64,000 nucleotides of DNA from Biostraticola tofi (lineage in GTDB: Bacteria > Pseudomonadota > Gammaproteobacteria > Enterobacterales > Enterobacteriaceae), in the NCBI RefSeq assembly GCF_004343195.1, contig NZ_SMCR01000001.1:782055-846054 (forward strand), read 5' to 3'. Both the position numbers and the translations under genes were made by a program. The notes below the pieces were generated by a model, which did not search any database, was not told the DNA's origin, and saw nothing but the letters and a program-made list of their open reading frames with translations. How positions within the stretch are numbered: the stretch's first letter is position 1; every line of letters starts with the position of its first letter. Below are positions 9,958 to 19,389 of this stretch, one piece after another.

Positions 9958-10716
9958 TTACTCGGCATCGATATCGTTCAGATCGCCCTGAATCAGCTGT
10001 GCATTGGGATTATCCTGCGGTGTCAGCGTACCGTCGCTGGCCAGGAAGTCATGGCGCTGGAAATAAGCCGCCCGGACCATGGCATACGGATCGGATGAGT
10101 TATGCAATATCGCATCGGAGTCGAGCAGTTGCGCCCGGGTTTCAATCCCCTCAATAACCCATTTACCGGCCGACATCCACCAGGTCAGATAGCTCAGTAC
10201 CGGATAGAGGCCATCTACCGCGCCGCCGATATCTTCGCGCGGGGTAAAACTGCCGTAACCTGGCAGTTCCACATAAGGTCCGTAACCCACGCCATAATTA
10301 CCCAGGGTACTGCCGAATCGACGGCTCTCTTCCTTGGCCAGTTTCGGGTTCGCCATGCTGGCCACATCGATAAGTCCGCCCATACCCAGCAGGGTATTCA
10401 GGAAAAAGCGGTTGAAATGGATCATTGCTTTGTAGGGCTTGCCCTCGACGAAATAGTTGACCATCGTGGCCGGCTCTTCGAGGTTGCTGAAAAAATTGCT
10501 CAGCCCGTTTCGGGCCGGGGTCGGCACATAATCGCGCCATGCTACCGCTACCGGACGGAGCACATAGGGGTCCAGCAGATTGTAGTTGAAATTAAACATC
10601 GTCCGGTTAAACCCTTCCAGCGGGTCTGAACGCCCTTCTGGAGAGTCGGCGTTATGACTGGCACATCCCAAAAGCAATACACTGGCCAGTGCTACACCTG
10701 ACAGGCGGTAGTTCAT
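9958..10716 (-). CDS. mlaA: outer-membrane lipid asymmetry lipoprotein MlaA
   Basis: MlaA (VacJ) sits in the outer membrane with OmpF/OmpC and removes phospholipid from the outer leaflet, passing it to MlaC. It is 252 aa with a lipoprotein signal ending LLLGC (Cys18). The family pattern DPLEGFNRTMFNFNYNLLD follows the signal. GGAG lies 8 nt before the ATG. The gene starts only 31 nt after ccmI on the same strand, so the ccm transcript may run into it. Confidence 0.96.
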   Translation of the reverse strand: MNYRLSGVALASVLLLGCASHNADSPEGRSDPLEGFNRTMFNFNYNLLDPYVLRPVAVAWRDYVPTPARNGLSNFFSNLEEPATMVNYFVEGKPYKAMIHFNRFFLNTLLGMGGLIDVASMANPKLAKEESRRFGSTLGNYGVGYGPYVELPGYGSFTPREDIGGAVDGLYPVLSYLTWWMSAGKWVIEGIETRAQLLDSDAILHNSSDPYAMVRAAYFQRHDFLASDGTLTPQDNPNAQLIQGDLNDIDAE

Positions 10717-10747
10717 TATTCAGCTCCATTTTTATTTTTTATGCGTT

Positions 10748-11968
10748 CTATTGGGATACTTGCCGATCTATCTGCACTTGAATTCGATCGCCATCGTTAA
10801 AATCCTGCAAGGCACTTTCACCATACCATTCTCCCGCCTCTGGCTCTGCGCGGCCGTCAGACGAAATTCTTACACGTACTTTTACCTGCTTCTGCGCAGA
10901 AAGCAAACGTTCGGGTAGCATGGCATCACTGTCATCTAACGACAACGATAACGGAAAGCGGCTTAATGGCAAAGATTTTACCGCAACCGGCGTTGAACTC
11001 ATGCCGTCGGTCACCGAAACCAGAACCCGGCCCGGCCGCGGCAGATGATATTCAATACCGGGCAGCAACGAGACCTGCAGGTTGAGCCGGGTCATTTTCT
11101 GTCCCGATAGCTGGCGGGCGCGGAGCAGGGCCTGGCGTATGTCAACAGCGTGGCTGTCTTGGGTTGGCAAGCGGTCCAGCACCTGCTGCCACAATGCGAT
11201 GGCCTGCGGATAATTTTCAGCGGTATATTCACCATATGCCAGCAGACTCATGGCCTGCAGGTTGCCAGGACGATCGGCCACCAAACGCCTTAATAACTGG
11301 ATTCCCTGCTGGTTATCACCGGCGTCATTGGAACGTATAAGCACCTGGGCATAGTCCAGTGTGACCGCCGCATCGTCCGGGTTGAGCTGCCAGGCGCGTT
11401 CAAAAGCACCGCTCGCGGTGGCTACGTCATTCATCACCACGCCGATCCGGCCAAGGATTAACCAATCGGCTTTGTTTTCAGGTTGCGTGAGCAGCCCGGC
11501 GCGCAAGCCGATAGCGAAGCGGGCCAGCTCAGCGGCAGAAAGCTGGGGAGCCTTGGCATCCATGATGCGCATCCGCAGTGCCGGCATTTCGCTAACCGTT
11601 TGTTGCCAGGCGAGCTGTTTAGCGGCGCCCCCTGTCAACAGGTACAGACCGGCTGTGACCGCCAGTAATACGATGATGCCTGGCGTCAACAGCCAGAGAG
11701 ATAGGGGCCTGACAGCCGGTACGGCATCCGGGGGGACATCTGACAGTAAGGCCTGGCGCAGCTCCAGAATATGCTCATTTCGATGGTCGACCACCCCTTC
11801 GGCTTCATCATGAGCCAGTTCATCCAACCGGTGCTGATAAAACCGGGTGTTCAATGTGTCACGCGTGACCGGGCTGATCGGATGCCGCCCCCGTCGCCAG
11901 GCCGGCAGGATAAATAACGCGCAAGCGCCCACCAACAGCGTAAGACCAAACAGCGCTGATGCGATCAT
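10748..11968 (-). CDS. ccmI: cytochrome c maturation protein CcmI (TPR apocytochrome chaperone)
   Basis: CcmI binds the C-terminus of apocytochrome c in the periplasm and hands it to CcmF/CcmH. There are two N-terminal membrane helices (residues about 1-20 and 93-110), a TPR region in the middle (ADWLILGRIGVVMNDVATAS and following) and a periplasmic C-terminal domain. In E. coli this module is fused to CcmH; here it is a separate 406-aa gene overlapping ccmH by 4 nt. Confidence 0.93.
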   Translation of the reverse strand: MIASALFGLTLLVGACALFILPAWRRGRHPISPVTRDTLNTRFYQHRLDELAHDEAEGVVDHRNEHILELRQALLSDVPPDAVPAVRPLSLWLLTPGIIVLLAVTAGLYLLTGGAAKQLAWQQTVSEMPALRMRIMDAKAPQLSAAELARFAIGLRAGLLTQPENKADWLILGRIGVVMNDVATASGAFERAWQLNPDDAAVTLDYAQVLIRSNDAGDNQQGIQLLRRLVADRPGNLQAMSLLAYGEYTAENYPQAIALWQQVLDRLPTQDSHAVDIRQALLRARQLSGQKMTRLNLQVSLLPGIEYHLPRPGRVLVSVTDGMSSTPVAVKSLPLSRFPLSLSLDDSDAMLPERLLSAQKQVKVRVRISSDGRAEPEAGEWYGESALQDFNDGDRIQVQIDRQVSQ

Positions 11969-12438
11969 GGTTTTTTCTCTTCTGTTTCAGCCAGCAGTTG
12001 ATTAAGCCGCTGCTGTTCCGGTACTGACAGTGACGCCGTGTTGCGGCCAGTGCGTTTCACTGCCCGGGCGATCACCAGATAAGCGCCCACCAGGATGAAA
12101 ATCAGCGGTCCGGCCCAGAGGATGAGCGTCAAAGGATTGAGCGGTGGCTGATAGGTAACGAAATTGCCGTAGCGCGCCACCATATAATCGATGATTTCCT
12201 GGCGACTTTTGCCTTGCTGCATCAATTGGTAAACTTTGGCTCGCATATCGCCGGCAATGATGGCGTTAGAATCGGCAATACTGTTGTTCTGACATTTGGG
12301 ACAGCGCAGCTGTTCGGTTAATTGCCGATACTGCTGCTCCTGATCAATGCTCTGAAACGAGTAAGTATCGATTGACGCAGCGGCACCGCCGCTCAGGACG
12401 GCGCTCAGCAGCAGTACCCGCCAGATGCCAGTTTTCAT
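11965..12438 (-). CDS. ccmH: cytochrome c maturation protein CcmH (thioredox reductant)
   Basis: CcmH keeps the CXXCH cysteines of apocytochrome c reduced for haem ligation. It is 157 aa with a signal peptide, the redox motif LRCPKCQNNSI and one C-terminal membrane helix (LTLILWAGPLIFILVGAYLV). It is the short form without the fused TPR domain. It overlaps ccmG upstream and ccmI downstream by 4 nt each. Confidence 0.95.
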   Translation of the reverse strand: MKTGIWRVLLLSAVLSGGAAASIDTYSFQSIDQEQQYRQLTEQLRCPKCQNNSIADSNAIIAGDMRAKVYQLMQQGKSRQEIIDYMVARYGNFVTYQPPLNPLTLILWAGPLIFILVGAYLVIARAVKRTGRNTASLSVPEQQRLNQLLAETEEKKP

Positions 12439-12992
12439 AACCCGGCCTCTCGGGCGTATTTTTCATACAGCGGACGAACTTCTTGCAGCCATACCGTTTC
12501 GTTTAAATCACCGGCATGGCGATAGCGGATGATGCCATGACCATCGATCAGGAAGGTTTCAGGCGCGCCATAGACTCCCAGGTCCAGTCCCAGCATACCG
12601 CTGCCATCGTAAAGACTGAGGGCATAAGGGTTGCCCAGGCTATTGAGCCAGGCGACCGCTTTTTGTCTGTCATCTTTGTAATTCAGTCCGATGACTCTTA
12701 CTCCTTGTGCCGCCAGGCTATTGAGATATTGATGCTCGGCGCGGCAAGTTGGACACCAGGTAGCCCACACATTCAGCAATACCGGTTTGCCGTTGTGTAA
12801 TACTGATTGATCAAAGGTTTTGCCGGGGACGTCCAGTGATTCCAACCTGAATAGCGGTACCGGCTTGCCTATCAGCGCCGATTCCAGCCGGGTGGGGTCA
12901 TCCCCATCGGCATTGCGCGTCAGTTGGAGGATAAAGATGCCGGCTAAAGCCAGAAACAGCACCAAGGGAATATACAGCCACTTTTTGGTCAT
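12435..12992 (-). CDS. ccmG: thiol:disulfide interchange protein CcmG/DsbE
   Basis: A membrane-anchored periplasmic thioredoxin-like protein that supplies electrons from DsbD to apocytochrome c. It is 185 aa: an N-terminal anchor (residues 5-22) and then a thioredoxin fold with WCPTC inside LLNVWATWCPTCRAEH. The cis-proline region YGAPETFLID is present. It overlaps ccmF by 4 nt. Confidence 0.96.
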   Translation of the reverse strand: MTKKWLYIPLVLFLALAGIFILQLTRNADGDDPTRLESALIGKPVPLFRLESLDVPGKTFDQSVLHNGKPVLLNVWATWCPTCRAEHQYLNSLAAQGVRVIGLNYKDDRQKAVAWLNSLGNPYALSLYDGSGMLGLDLGVYGAPETFLIDGHGIIRYRHAGDLNETVWLQEVRPLYEKYAREAGL

Positions 12993-14956
12993 ATCGCCGG
13001 TCCTCCTGTCGACAGACGACGCTGCTTACCTGCGCGGTAGCGAGGATCGCAAATACAGCAAAGGCCGCCGACCGCCATGAATAACCCTCCCAGCCAAATC
13101 CAGCGAACAAATGGCTTGTAATACAGCCGGACCGCCCAGGCATTACCGTCAAGCGGTTCGCCCAGCGCGGCATAGAGATCGCGAGTCAGGCCACCGCTGA
13201 TAGCGGCTTCAGTCATCCAGGTGCGGGTCACGCTGTAATAACGCTTTTCTGCACGCAGCGTCGCCTCGGGCTTGCCCTGGCGGGTGACATCCAGCAGGGC
13301 TGCAGTACCAGAATAATTAGCGCCGTTAAGCGTTTGCAGGGCGCGGAACACAAAATGATAGCTGCCTATATCCACCTGGTCGCCGGGCTGCATCCTGACA
13401 TCGCGTTCAATACTGTAATTCTGGCTGAAGGCAATACCGATAACCGTCACCGCCACGCCCAGATGTCCCAGGGCCATGCCCCAGTGGCTGGGCGTCAGTT
13501 GCCCCAGGCCGCGCCAGAAACTGTAGCGGTGCGTCGCCCGTTCATGGATCTCGATAAAGGTCAGGATCACCACCCACAGCGACATCATCAGGCCGACCAC
13601 CGTCATAGCGCGGATTTCATTGCCCAGCAGCCAAGGCAGTAACAAGGACAGCACCAGGGTTAACGCCATGGCAATCGCCAGGCGTTTAAGCTGTTTGCCC
13701 AGAAAATCGCGCCGCCAGCGTATCAGCGGCGCAATACCGAGCAACAGAGCAAAAGGCGCCATCAGCAGACTGAACAGGGTATTGAAGTAAGGCTCGCCGA
13801 TAGAAATGCTGCCCATGCCCAATTGCTTATGGATTAATGGCAGCAAGGTACCCAGCAGGACGACCAGCATAGCAGCTATCAGCAGGATATTATTGCCCAG
13901 TAAAAAGGTCTCTCGTGAAAACACCTCATTGCGCGCCCGGCTGCGCACCTGCCCACCTTTAATGGCATACAGCAGCAACGACCCCCCGATCACCAGTACC
14001 AGGAAAGCCAAAATAAACATCCCCCTGGCCGGATCGGAGGCAAAGGAGTGCACCGAGACCAGCACCCCCGATCTCACTAAAAAGGTGCCCAACAGGCAAA
14101 GGGAAAAGGCGGCGATCGCCAGCAGAACCGTCCAGGCTTTAAACGTGCCGCGTTTCTCGGTGACCGCCAGCGAATGCAGCAAAGCGGTGCCGGTCAGCCA
14201 AGGCATAAAAGACGCGTTCTCAACCGGATCCCAGAACCACCACCCTCCCCACCCCAGTTCATAATAGGCCCAGGCGGAGCCGAGAACGATGCCCAGCGTT
14301 AGAAAGATCCAGGCCGCCTGCGTCCAGGGTCGCGACCACCGGGCCCAGGCGGTATCCAGCCGACCGGCGATAAGCGAGGCGATAGAGAACGAAAAGGCAA
14401 CCGAGAATCCGACATAGCCCATATACAGCAACGGCGGATGGAAAATCAGACCGATATCCTGCAGCACCGGGTTCAAATCCTGTCCATCGATTGGAATAAA
14501 CGGCAAATTGCGACTGAAGGGGTTGGACGTCAGCAGGATAAATGCCAGGAACCCGGCATTTATCATTCCCATCACCGCCAGTACCCGGGCTATGGCCTCA
14601 TCCGGCATGGCGCGGCTGAACAGCGCCACCGCCAGCGTCCAGACGCTGAGCAGCAGCACCCAGAGCAGTAGCGAGCCCTCATGGGCGCCCCAGGTAGCGG
14701 CGATGCGGTAATAAACCGGCAAACGGCTGTTGGAGTTATTGGCCACATAGGCTACGGAAAAGTCATTGACCACAAAGGCCCATACCAAACAAATAAATGC
14801 CCCGGCGATAGTGATAAATACACCGTATGCCAGTGGCCTGGCCGTCGCCATCAGCCGGATGTCCTGGCGCGCAGCCCCCCACAGCGGATAACTGCTGAGC
14901 AGCAGAGCAAGGCCGGTGCCCAGACACAATAAAAAATTACCCAGTTCAGGTATCAA
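12989..14956 (-). CDS. ccmF: haem lyase subunit CcmF
   Basis: CcmF ligates haem to apocytochrome c in the inner membrane. It is 655 aa and polytopic, with the WWD domain [19 protein letters not shown] in the middle and conserved histidines in flanking loops. Length and N-terminus ([13 protein letters not shown]) match the family. It overlaps ccmE by 4 nt, keeping the operon tightly packed. Confidence 0.97.
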   Translation of the reverse strand: MIPELGNFLLCLGTGLALLLSSYPLWGAARQDIRLMATARPLAYGVFITIAGAFICLVWAFVVNDFSVAYVANNSNSRLPVYYRIAATWGAHEGSLLLWVLLLSVWTLAVALFSRAMPDEAIARVLAVMGMINAGFLAFILLTSNPFSRNLPFIPIDGQDLNPVLQDIGLIFHPPLLYMGYVGFSVAFSFSIASLIAGRLDTAWARWSRPWTQAAWIFLTLGIVLGSAWAYYELGWGGWWFWDPVENASFMPWLTGTALLHSLAVTEKRGTFKAWTVLLAIAAFSLCLLGTFLVRSGVLVSVHSFASDPARGMFILAFLVLVIGGSLLLYAIKGGQVRSRARNEVFSRETFLLGNNILLIAAMLVVLLGTLLPLIHKQLGMGSISIGEPYFNTLFSLLMAPFALLLGIAPLIRWRRDFLGKQLKRLAIAMALTLVLSLLLPWLLGNEIRAMTVVGLMMSLWVVILTFIEIHERATHRYSFWRGLGQLTPSHWGMALGHLGVAVTVIGIAFSQNYSIERDVRMQPGDQVDIGSYHFVFRALQTLNGANYSGTAALLDVTRQGKPEATLRAEKRYYSVTRTWMTEAAISGGLTRDLYAALGEPLDGNAWAVRLYYKPFVRWIWLGGLFMAVGGLCCICDPRYRAGKQRRLSTGGPAI

Positions 14957-15441
14957 AGCTGTCCCTCTTTTTCGGTCGTGGCAAGCGTATCGACGGTGCG
15001 AGGTTGCGATTTCATGGCATTGGCAACTTCAGGCGGCGTATAGTTTTCATCATGTTTTGCCAGCACTTCACGGGCTATCACCACATGGCCGGCACCGAGC
15101 ACACCTTGCGCGACCACGCCCTGACCTTCTCGGAACAAGTCCGGTAAAATGCCTTCATAACTGACCCCGATTGCCCCAACGGCATCGTAGATTTTAAAGC
15201 TCACTTTCAAGGTCTGGGGATCCCGCCTGACTGAACCAGGCATCACCATGCCGCCGATACGCAGCCGCTGGCCGACGGTCGGCATTGCGTGCCCTTCGCC
15301 TTTGCCCTGCAGAATTTCACTCGGGGTATAAAACAGATCAATATTGGTTCTCAGGGCATACAGCACCAGGGCGCAGGTCACAGCCAATCCCAGCAGAATC
15401 ACCAGCACCAGATAAAGCCGACTCTTACGACGAGGATTCAC
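14953..15441 (-). CDS. ccmE: haem chaperone CcmE
   Basis: CcmE covalently holds haem in the periplasm through a histidine and delivers it to CcmF. It is 162 aa with an N-terminal anchor (residues 7-29), a beta-barrel OB fold and the haem-binding [13 protein letters not shown] near residue 130. It overlaps ccmD by 4 nt. Confidence 0.96.
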   Translation of the reverse strand: MNPRRKSRLYLVLVILLGLAVTCALVLYALRTNIDLFYTPSEILQGKGEGHAMPTVGQRLRIGGMVMPGSVRRDPQTLKVSFKIYDAVGAIGVSYEGILPDLFREGQGVVAQGVLGAGHVVIAREVLAKHDENYTPPEVANAMKSQPRTVDTLATTEKEGQL

Positions 15442-15683
15442 TGCGCTTTACTCCGTCTGTCCGCCGAGCCGTCACTGACATCAGCAGCGGCTTTGCGACG
15501 CCCCATCCGTTCGGCACGTCCGGCCTCCCGCTGTATCTCCTGCAGCAGATGACGATGATACCAGCAAGTATGCACCACCAGTCCAAGCAACGATAACAGC
15601 GCAGCGGCGGTCGCCAGCCAGATATAAAATGCATAACCGCCCATGGCGAAAAAGGCGGTCCAGGAAGTAAACGCCGGCGTCAT
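15438..15683 (-). CDS. ccmD: haem exporter accessory protein CcmD
   Basis: A small membrane protein (81 aa) that releases holo-CcmE from the CcmABC complex. It has one transmembrane segment (about residues 17-42) containing the [10 protein letters not shown] pattern and a charged cytosolic tail. It overlaps ccmC and ccmE by 4 nt. Confidence 0.93.
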   Translation of the reverse strand: MTPAFTSWTAFFAMGGYAFYIWLATAAALLSLLGLVVHTCWYHRHLLQEIQREAGRAERMGRRKAAADVSDGSADRRSKAQ

Positions 15684-16417
15684 TTGTTACGCTCCTCAGG
15701 TTTGATTAACGCCGCCCAGGGGCGATGGCGCTCCTGCAGCAAGATAAGATTGCGCAGCCTGGCGAGGGTAAGAGTAACAAACACCAGCAGATAACCGACA
15801 ATGGCCCAGCGCAAGGGTGTACGCATTGAAGGATCGATACTTTGCTGCATATTGGTCGATCCCTGATGCAGCGTGTTCCACCATTGGACTGAAAAATGAA
15901 TGATCGGAATATTGACCACCCCGACCAGGATCAGAATGCCGGCGGCCCTGCCGGCCAGACGGCGATCTTCAAAGGCGTTGTACAGCGCCATGACGCCCAG
16001 ATAGAGGAACAGCAGCACCAGTTCGGAGGTCAGGCGAGCATCCCATACCCACCAGGTGCCCCACATGGGTTTTCCCCAGGCGGCACCGGTGATTAGCGCG
16101 ATAAACGTAAAAACTGCGCCAATCGGCGCCATGGCCGCGGCAGTCAAATCGGCCATTTTCATTTGCCAGACCAGACCGATGAATGCGGCAATCGCCATCG
16201 CAGCATAAATCCCCATGGACCACATAGCGGCAGGCACATGCAGGTACATAATGCGCACGCTGTTCCCCTGCTGGTAATCCGGCGGGGCAAAGCCAAATCC
16301 CCACCCCCAGCCAAGCAGCAGCGACAGCACGGCGGCAACAGCAAACCAGGGTAGCAGCCGGCCACAGAGCCGGTAAAGTGCCTGGGGTCTGGCCCATTGA
16401 TGAAGTGTTTTCCACAT
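15680..16417 (-). CDS. ccmC: haem exporter protein CcmC
   Basis: CcmC presents haem to CcmE at the periplasmic face. It is 245 aa with about six membrane helices and the WWD motif WGTWWVWDARLTSEL. Haem-ligand histidines are expected in YLHVPAAMW and NIPIIHFSVQWWN, both present. There are 51 nt between the ccmB stop and the ccmC start. Confidence 0.96.
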   Translation of the reverse strand: MWKTLHQWARPQALYRLCGRLLPWFAVAAVLSLLLGWGWGFGFAPPDYQQGNSVRIMYLHVPAAMWSMGIYAAMAIAAFIGLVWQMKMADLTAAAMAPIGAVFTFIALITGAAWGKPMWGTWWVWDARLTSELVLLFLYLGVMALYNAFEDRRLAGRAAGILILVGVVNIPIIHFSVQWWNTLHQGSTNMQQSIDPSMRTPLRWAIVGYLLVFVTLTLARLRNLILLQERHRPWAALIKPEERNK

Positions 16418-16468
16418 GATCGTCAGTTGCTCACATTCAACAGATTAAAAAGGCAGCGGCCGGCAGCA

Positions 16469-17128
16469 TTACTGCAGGCTGATGCGCAATGCCGCAGCGG
16501 CGGCAAAGGGTGTCAGCGTCAGGCTGCCCGCCAGCAGCGCCCCCAGAATCGCCAGATAGCCATCGACCGGTAGTCCCAGTGAGGCATTATCGATAGCCGC
16601 GGTGGCAAAAATCAGTACCGGCACAAACAGCGGCAGCAGCAGTAGACTCAGTAGCACCCCGCCTTTGCGCAGGCCTACCGTCAATCCAGCACCGATGGCC
16701 CCCAACAGGCTCAGCGTCGGCGTGCCGAGCAGCAGCGTGAGGGCCATCGTCCACCAGGTGGTCAGATCGAGCGAAAGAAACAGCGCCGCCAGCGGCGAGA
16801 GCAGCAGCAATGGCAGGCCAGTCACCAGCCAGTGGGCGCAAACCTTGGCCAGTACCGTTATCGGCATTGGCTGGGGCAGCAGCAGCAGTTGCTCAAGGGA
16901 TCCATCAAGCCGGTCTTCCTGGAACAGCCTTTCCAGCGACAGCAGGCAGGCCAGCAAAGCGGCCACCCAGATAATGCCCGGGGCAATGCGCCTGAGAATC
17001 GCCGGGTCCGGTCCTATCGCCAGTGGGAACAGCGTCACCACCATCAGAAAAAACCATAATGGATTGAGGATCTCGCTGCGATTGCGGCGGGCCAGCAGCA
17101 ATTCCCGACGGACTATCAGCCAGAACAC
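16469..17128 (-). CDS. ccmB: haem exporter membrane subunit CcmB
   Basis: The membrane subunit partnering the ATPase CcmA in the ABC complex that releases holo-CcmE. It is 219 aa with six predicted helices and the typical N-terminus of a cytosolic segment followed by a hydrophobic helix ([18 protein letters not shown]). It overlaps ccmA by 13 nt. Confidence 0.94.
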   Translation of the reverse strand: MFWLIVRRELLLARRNRSEILNPLWFFLMVVTLFPLAIGPDPAILRRIAPGIIWVAALLACLLSLERLFQEDRLDGSLEQLLLLPQPMPITVLAKVCAHWLVTGLPLLLLSPLAALFLSLDLTTWWTMALTLLLGTPTLSLLGAIGAGLTVGLRKGGVLLSLLLLPLFVPVLIFATAAIDNASLGLPVDGYLAILGALLAGSLTLTPFAAAAALRISLQ

Positions 17129-17757
17129 GCCATCGCCTCCATCGCCGACAGATCAAGTTTCCTGACCGGCACGCCACAGTCGGGCAGCGGCTGATGGGTC
17201 GTCAGCAGCACCATCCCCCCGGCCCTGCAGTGGCGGCCGAACAGCGCGGCCAAAGCCAAGACGCCATCACAGTCAATGGCCGTCAGGGGCTCATCAAGGA
17301 TCCACAGCGGGGCGGCACTCAGCCACAGGCGAGCCAACGCTACCCGCCGCTGTTGTCCGGCCGAAAGCTGACCTGCCGGCAGTTCTTCGAGTCCCAGCAG
17401 TCCTACCTGCTCAAGCGCCAGCCAGAGCGAGGCATCAGAACCGCCACCCCCCTGTAACGCCTGATAAAAGCTGAGATTCTCCAGCGGTGTGAGCCGTTGC
17501 TTCAGGCCGGCCTGATGACCGATATACAGTAATTGGCGGTAGTAAGCCTGCCGTTGATTGAGTATCGGCTGATGCTGCCAAAGCACCCTGCCCATATCAG
17601 GTTCAGCCAGACCGGCCAGAATGCGTAACAGGGAAGTTTTGCCTGCGCCATTGGGGCCTGCCAGCTGCACGATCTCACCGGGAGACAACTGTAGCTCAAG
17701 CTTCGCAAAGAGGGTGCGATTATCACGGATACAGGCCAGATTTTCAGTTGCCAGCAT
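17116..17757 (-). CDS. ccmA: haem exporter ATP-binding subunit CcmA
   Basis: The ABC ATPase of the CcmAB complex. It is 213 aa, with Walker [10 protein letters not shown], the signature [14 protein letters not shown] and Walker B LWILDEPL in order. It is the first gene of the operon, which reads leftwards through ccmI. The interval upstream (17758-18052) is shared with divergent yfdC and must carry both promoters; I see no convincing FNR or NarL site in it. Confidence 0.96.
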   Translation of the reverse strand: MLATENLACIRDNRTLFAKLELQLSPGEIVQLAGPNGAGKTSLLRILAGLAEPDMGRVLWQHQPILNQRQAYYRQLLYIGHQAGLKQRLTPLENLSFYQALQGGGGSDASLWLALEQVGLLGLEELPAGQLSAGQQRRVALARLWLSAAPLWILDEPLTAIDCDGVLALAALFGRHCRAGGMVLLTTHQPLPDCGVPVRKLDLSAMEAMACSG

Positions 17758-18052
17758 TGGAAGCTCAACTCACTATTTGATAGGCAGCGCATCATAACAT
17801 AGGTGACTTATCTCACACACTCAGGGTGGGCATAAGTCTTAAGTCCTATTAAGCAAGGGGGTATTAGATCAATTTACCGACCAGATAGCCAGCGAGGTTA
17901 AGATTTTGTTACGCATTGGCGGTCACGGTGACAATTTTGGTTATTAATCACTCGACCGGTGTACTGGCAGCAGTTTTCTTTCCTGACAGTTTAAAACCCC
18001 GCTACGCTTAGGTTAAATCGGCGCTTAGCGCTTTGAATACAGGGGTAAACCG

Positions 18053-19000
18053 ATGGGAAAATCAGCCGGCCAACAAGATACGCGCCATTCCACTCGCGAT
18101 TCCGAGGTAAAAGTGGACAGCGAGGAGAGTGAACAGGGGCGTGAGATAGAAGTAGAGGAGGAAAACCTCCCCTCTCCCGCCGCAGCCATTCATGAAGAGA
18201 TCCGCCAGGAAGGCGAAAAGGAGCTTGAGCGTGATAGCCAGGCCCTGCTGTGGTCAGCGGTTGCCGCCGGGCTGTCGATGGGCGCGTCACTGATGGCTAA
18301 AGGCATCTTTCACGCCAAACTGCCAGAAGGTCCAATCGGGTTCTTTTTAGAAAACATCGGCTATACCTTCGGCTTTATCATTGTCATTATGGCTCGCCAA
18401 CAGCTGTTCACTGAAAATACCCTGACAGCTGTGCTGCCCATTATGCATAAGCCGACCGGTCACAACTTTCTGATTTTGCTGCGTCTCTGGGGCGTGGTAC
18501 TGCTGGGCAATATCATCGGTACTGCGCTCGCCGCCCTGGGATTTATTCATCTGCCGGTGTTTGATGAACAAACGCGTCAGGCCTTTATCACCCTGTCTGA
18601 AGAGGTGATGTCTAATAGTGCCTATGAAATGTTTGCCAATGGCTTGATATCAGGGTGGATTATTGCTTCGATGGTCTGGATGATGCCCTCATCGGGAGCT
18701 GGAAAGCTGATTGTCATCATCCTGATGACCTATCTGGTGGGTATCGGCGATCTCACGCACATCGTCGTCGGCTCGGTCGAGATCCTTTATCTGGTTTTTA
18801 ACGGCAATATCCCGTGGTATGAATTCTTTTACCCTTTCGCGGCGCCTACCCTGGCCGGCAATATTGTCGGCGGTACCTTTATCTTTGCCTTGCTTAGCCA
18901 TGCGCAGATACGTAACGACCTTAGCAAGGCGCGCAAGGAAGAGGCAAAAAAACTGCTTAATAAAGGTCATACTGGCACGCAGGACGGGCCCTGCGCCTAA
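18053..19000 (+). CDS. yfdC: formate/nitrite transporter family protein YfdC
   Basis: A 315-aa inner-membrane protein of the FNT family with an unusual charged N-terminal extension (residues 1-65, rich in Glu/Arg/Lys). The channel core starts at LLWSAVAAGLSMGASLMAKG, and the second half carries SGWIIASMVWMMPSSGAGK. The substrate is unknown. In E. coli yfdC is also the gene just before argW, which supports the synteny. Confidence 0.94.
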   Translation: MGKSAGQQDTRHSTRDSEVKVDSEESEQGREIEVEEENLPSPAAAIHEEIRQEGEKELERDSQALLWSAVAAGLSMGASLMAKGIFHAKLPEGPIGFFLENIGYTFGFIIVIMARQQLFTENTLTAVLPIMHKPTGHNFLILLRLWGVVLLGNIIGTALAALGFIHLPVFDEQTRQAFITLSEEVMSNSAYEMFANGLISGWIIASMVWMMPSSGAGKLIVIILMTYLVGIGDLTHIVVGSVEILYLVFNGNIPWYEFFYPFAAPTLAGNIVGGTFIFALLSHAQIRNDLSKARKEEAKKLLNKGHTGTQDGPCA

Positions 19001-19105
19001 GCCGCCAGATTCCGCCTTAAGGGGATTAATCAGCAGAGGCTGCAGGGCTCTCGCTGATAATTATTGCCTGATTGTCGATAGATTGACCAATCAGGCTGAC
19101 CAGTG

Positions 19106-19134
19106 CTTATATTTGGGGGCAAATCAGGTATAAT
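19106..19134 (+). promoter_or_regulatory. promoter of the tRNA-Arg gene
   Basis: A perfect TATAAT (19129-19134) lies 16 bp before the tRNA. CTTATA (19106-19111) at 17-bp spacing is a weak -35. The GC-rich stretch CACCGCCGC follows the -10, as in stringently controlled stable-RNA promoters. Confidence 0.55.
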
Positions 19135-19150
19135 CACCGCCGCTTGACCA

Positions 19151-19225
19151 GTCTCCGTAGTTAAACGGATATAACAAGCCCCTCCTAAGGGCTAGTTACA
19201 GGTTCGATTCCTGTCGGGGACACCA
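19151..19225 (+). tRNA. argW: tRNA-Arg (anticodon CCU), argW
   Basis: A 75-nt tRNA with encoded CCA. The acceptor stem is GTCTCCG/CGGGGAC with one G-T pair, the anticodon loop reads CTCCTAA with anticodon CCT (reads AGG), and the T arm is GGTTCGATTCC. It matches E. coli argW in sequence and neighbourhood. It is the attachment site of the prophage that follows. Confidence 0.97.
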
Positions 19226-19389
19226 TAATCTCATTACCTGCCATCACCTCACATTACCGAAATCCCCGCCCAACAAGCCCTTCACGCTAAATCACGTTAC
19301 CTGACATTACCCAAAATCCATTGACAGCACCAAACTTTTGCGGGCATTCTTGCGGGCATCTTTCAATGCCCACACGTCGATGCCCACAT
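19226..19389 (+). promoter_or_regulatory. attL arm region with repeated TTACCTGACATTACC-like sites
   Basis: Between the tRNA and int are two similar 15-mers, TCACCTCACATTACC (19244-19258) and TTACCTGACATTACC (19297-19311), plus a related CATTACCTGCCAT (19233-19244). They are direct repeats at spacings typical of arm-type integrase sites. The role is inferred from place and repetition. No gene is visible here. Confidence 0.5.

Noticed and set aside
19321..19389. N-terminal extension of the integrase from an upstream TTG
   Set aside because: The added 23 residues are cysteine/histidine-rich and not part of the family; the DUF4102-like domain starts at the ATG 19390.
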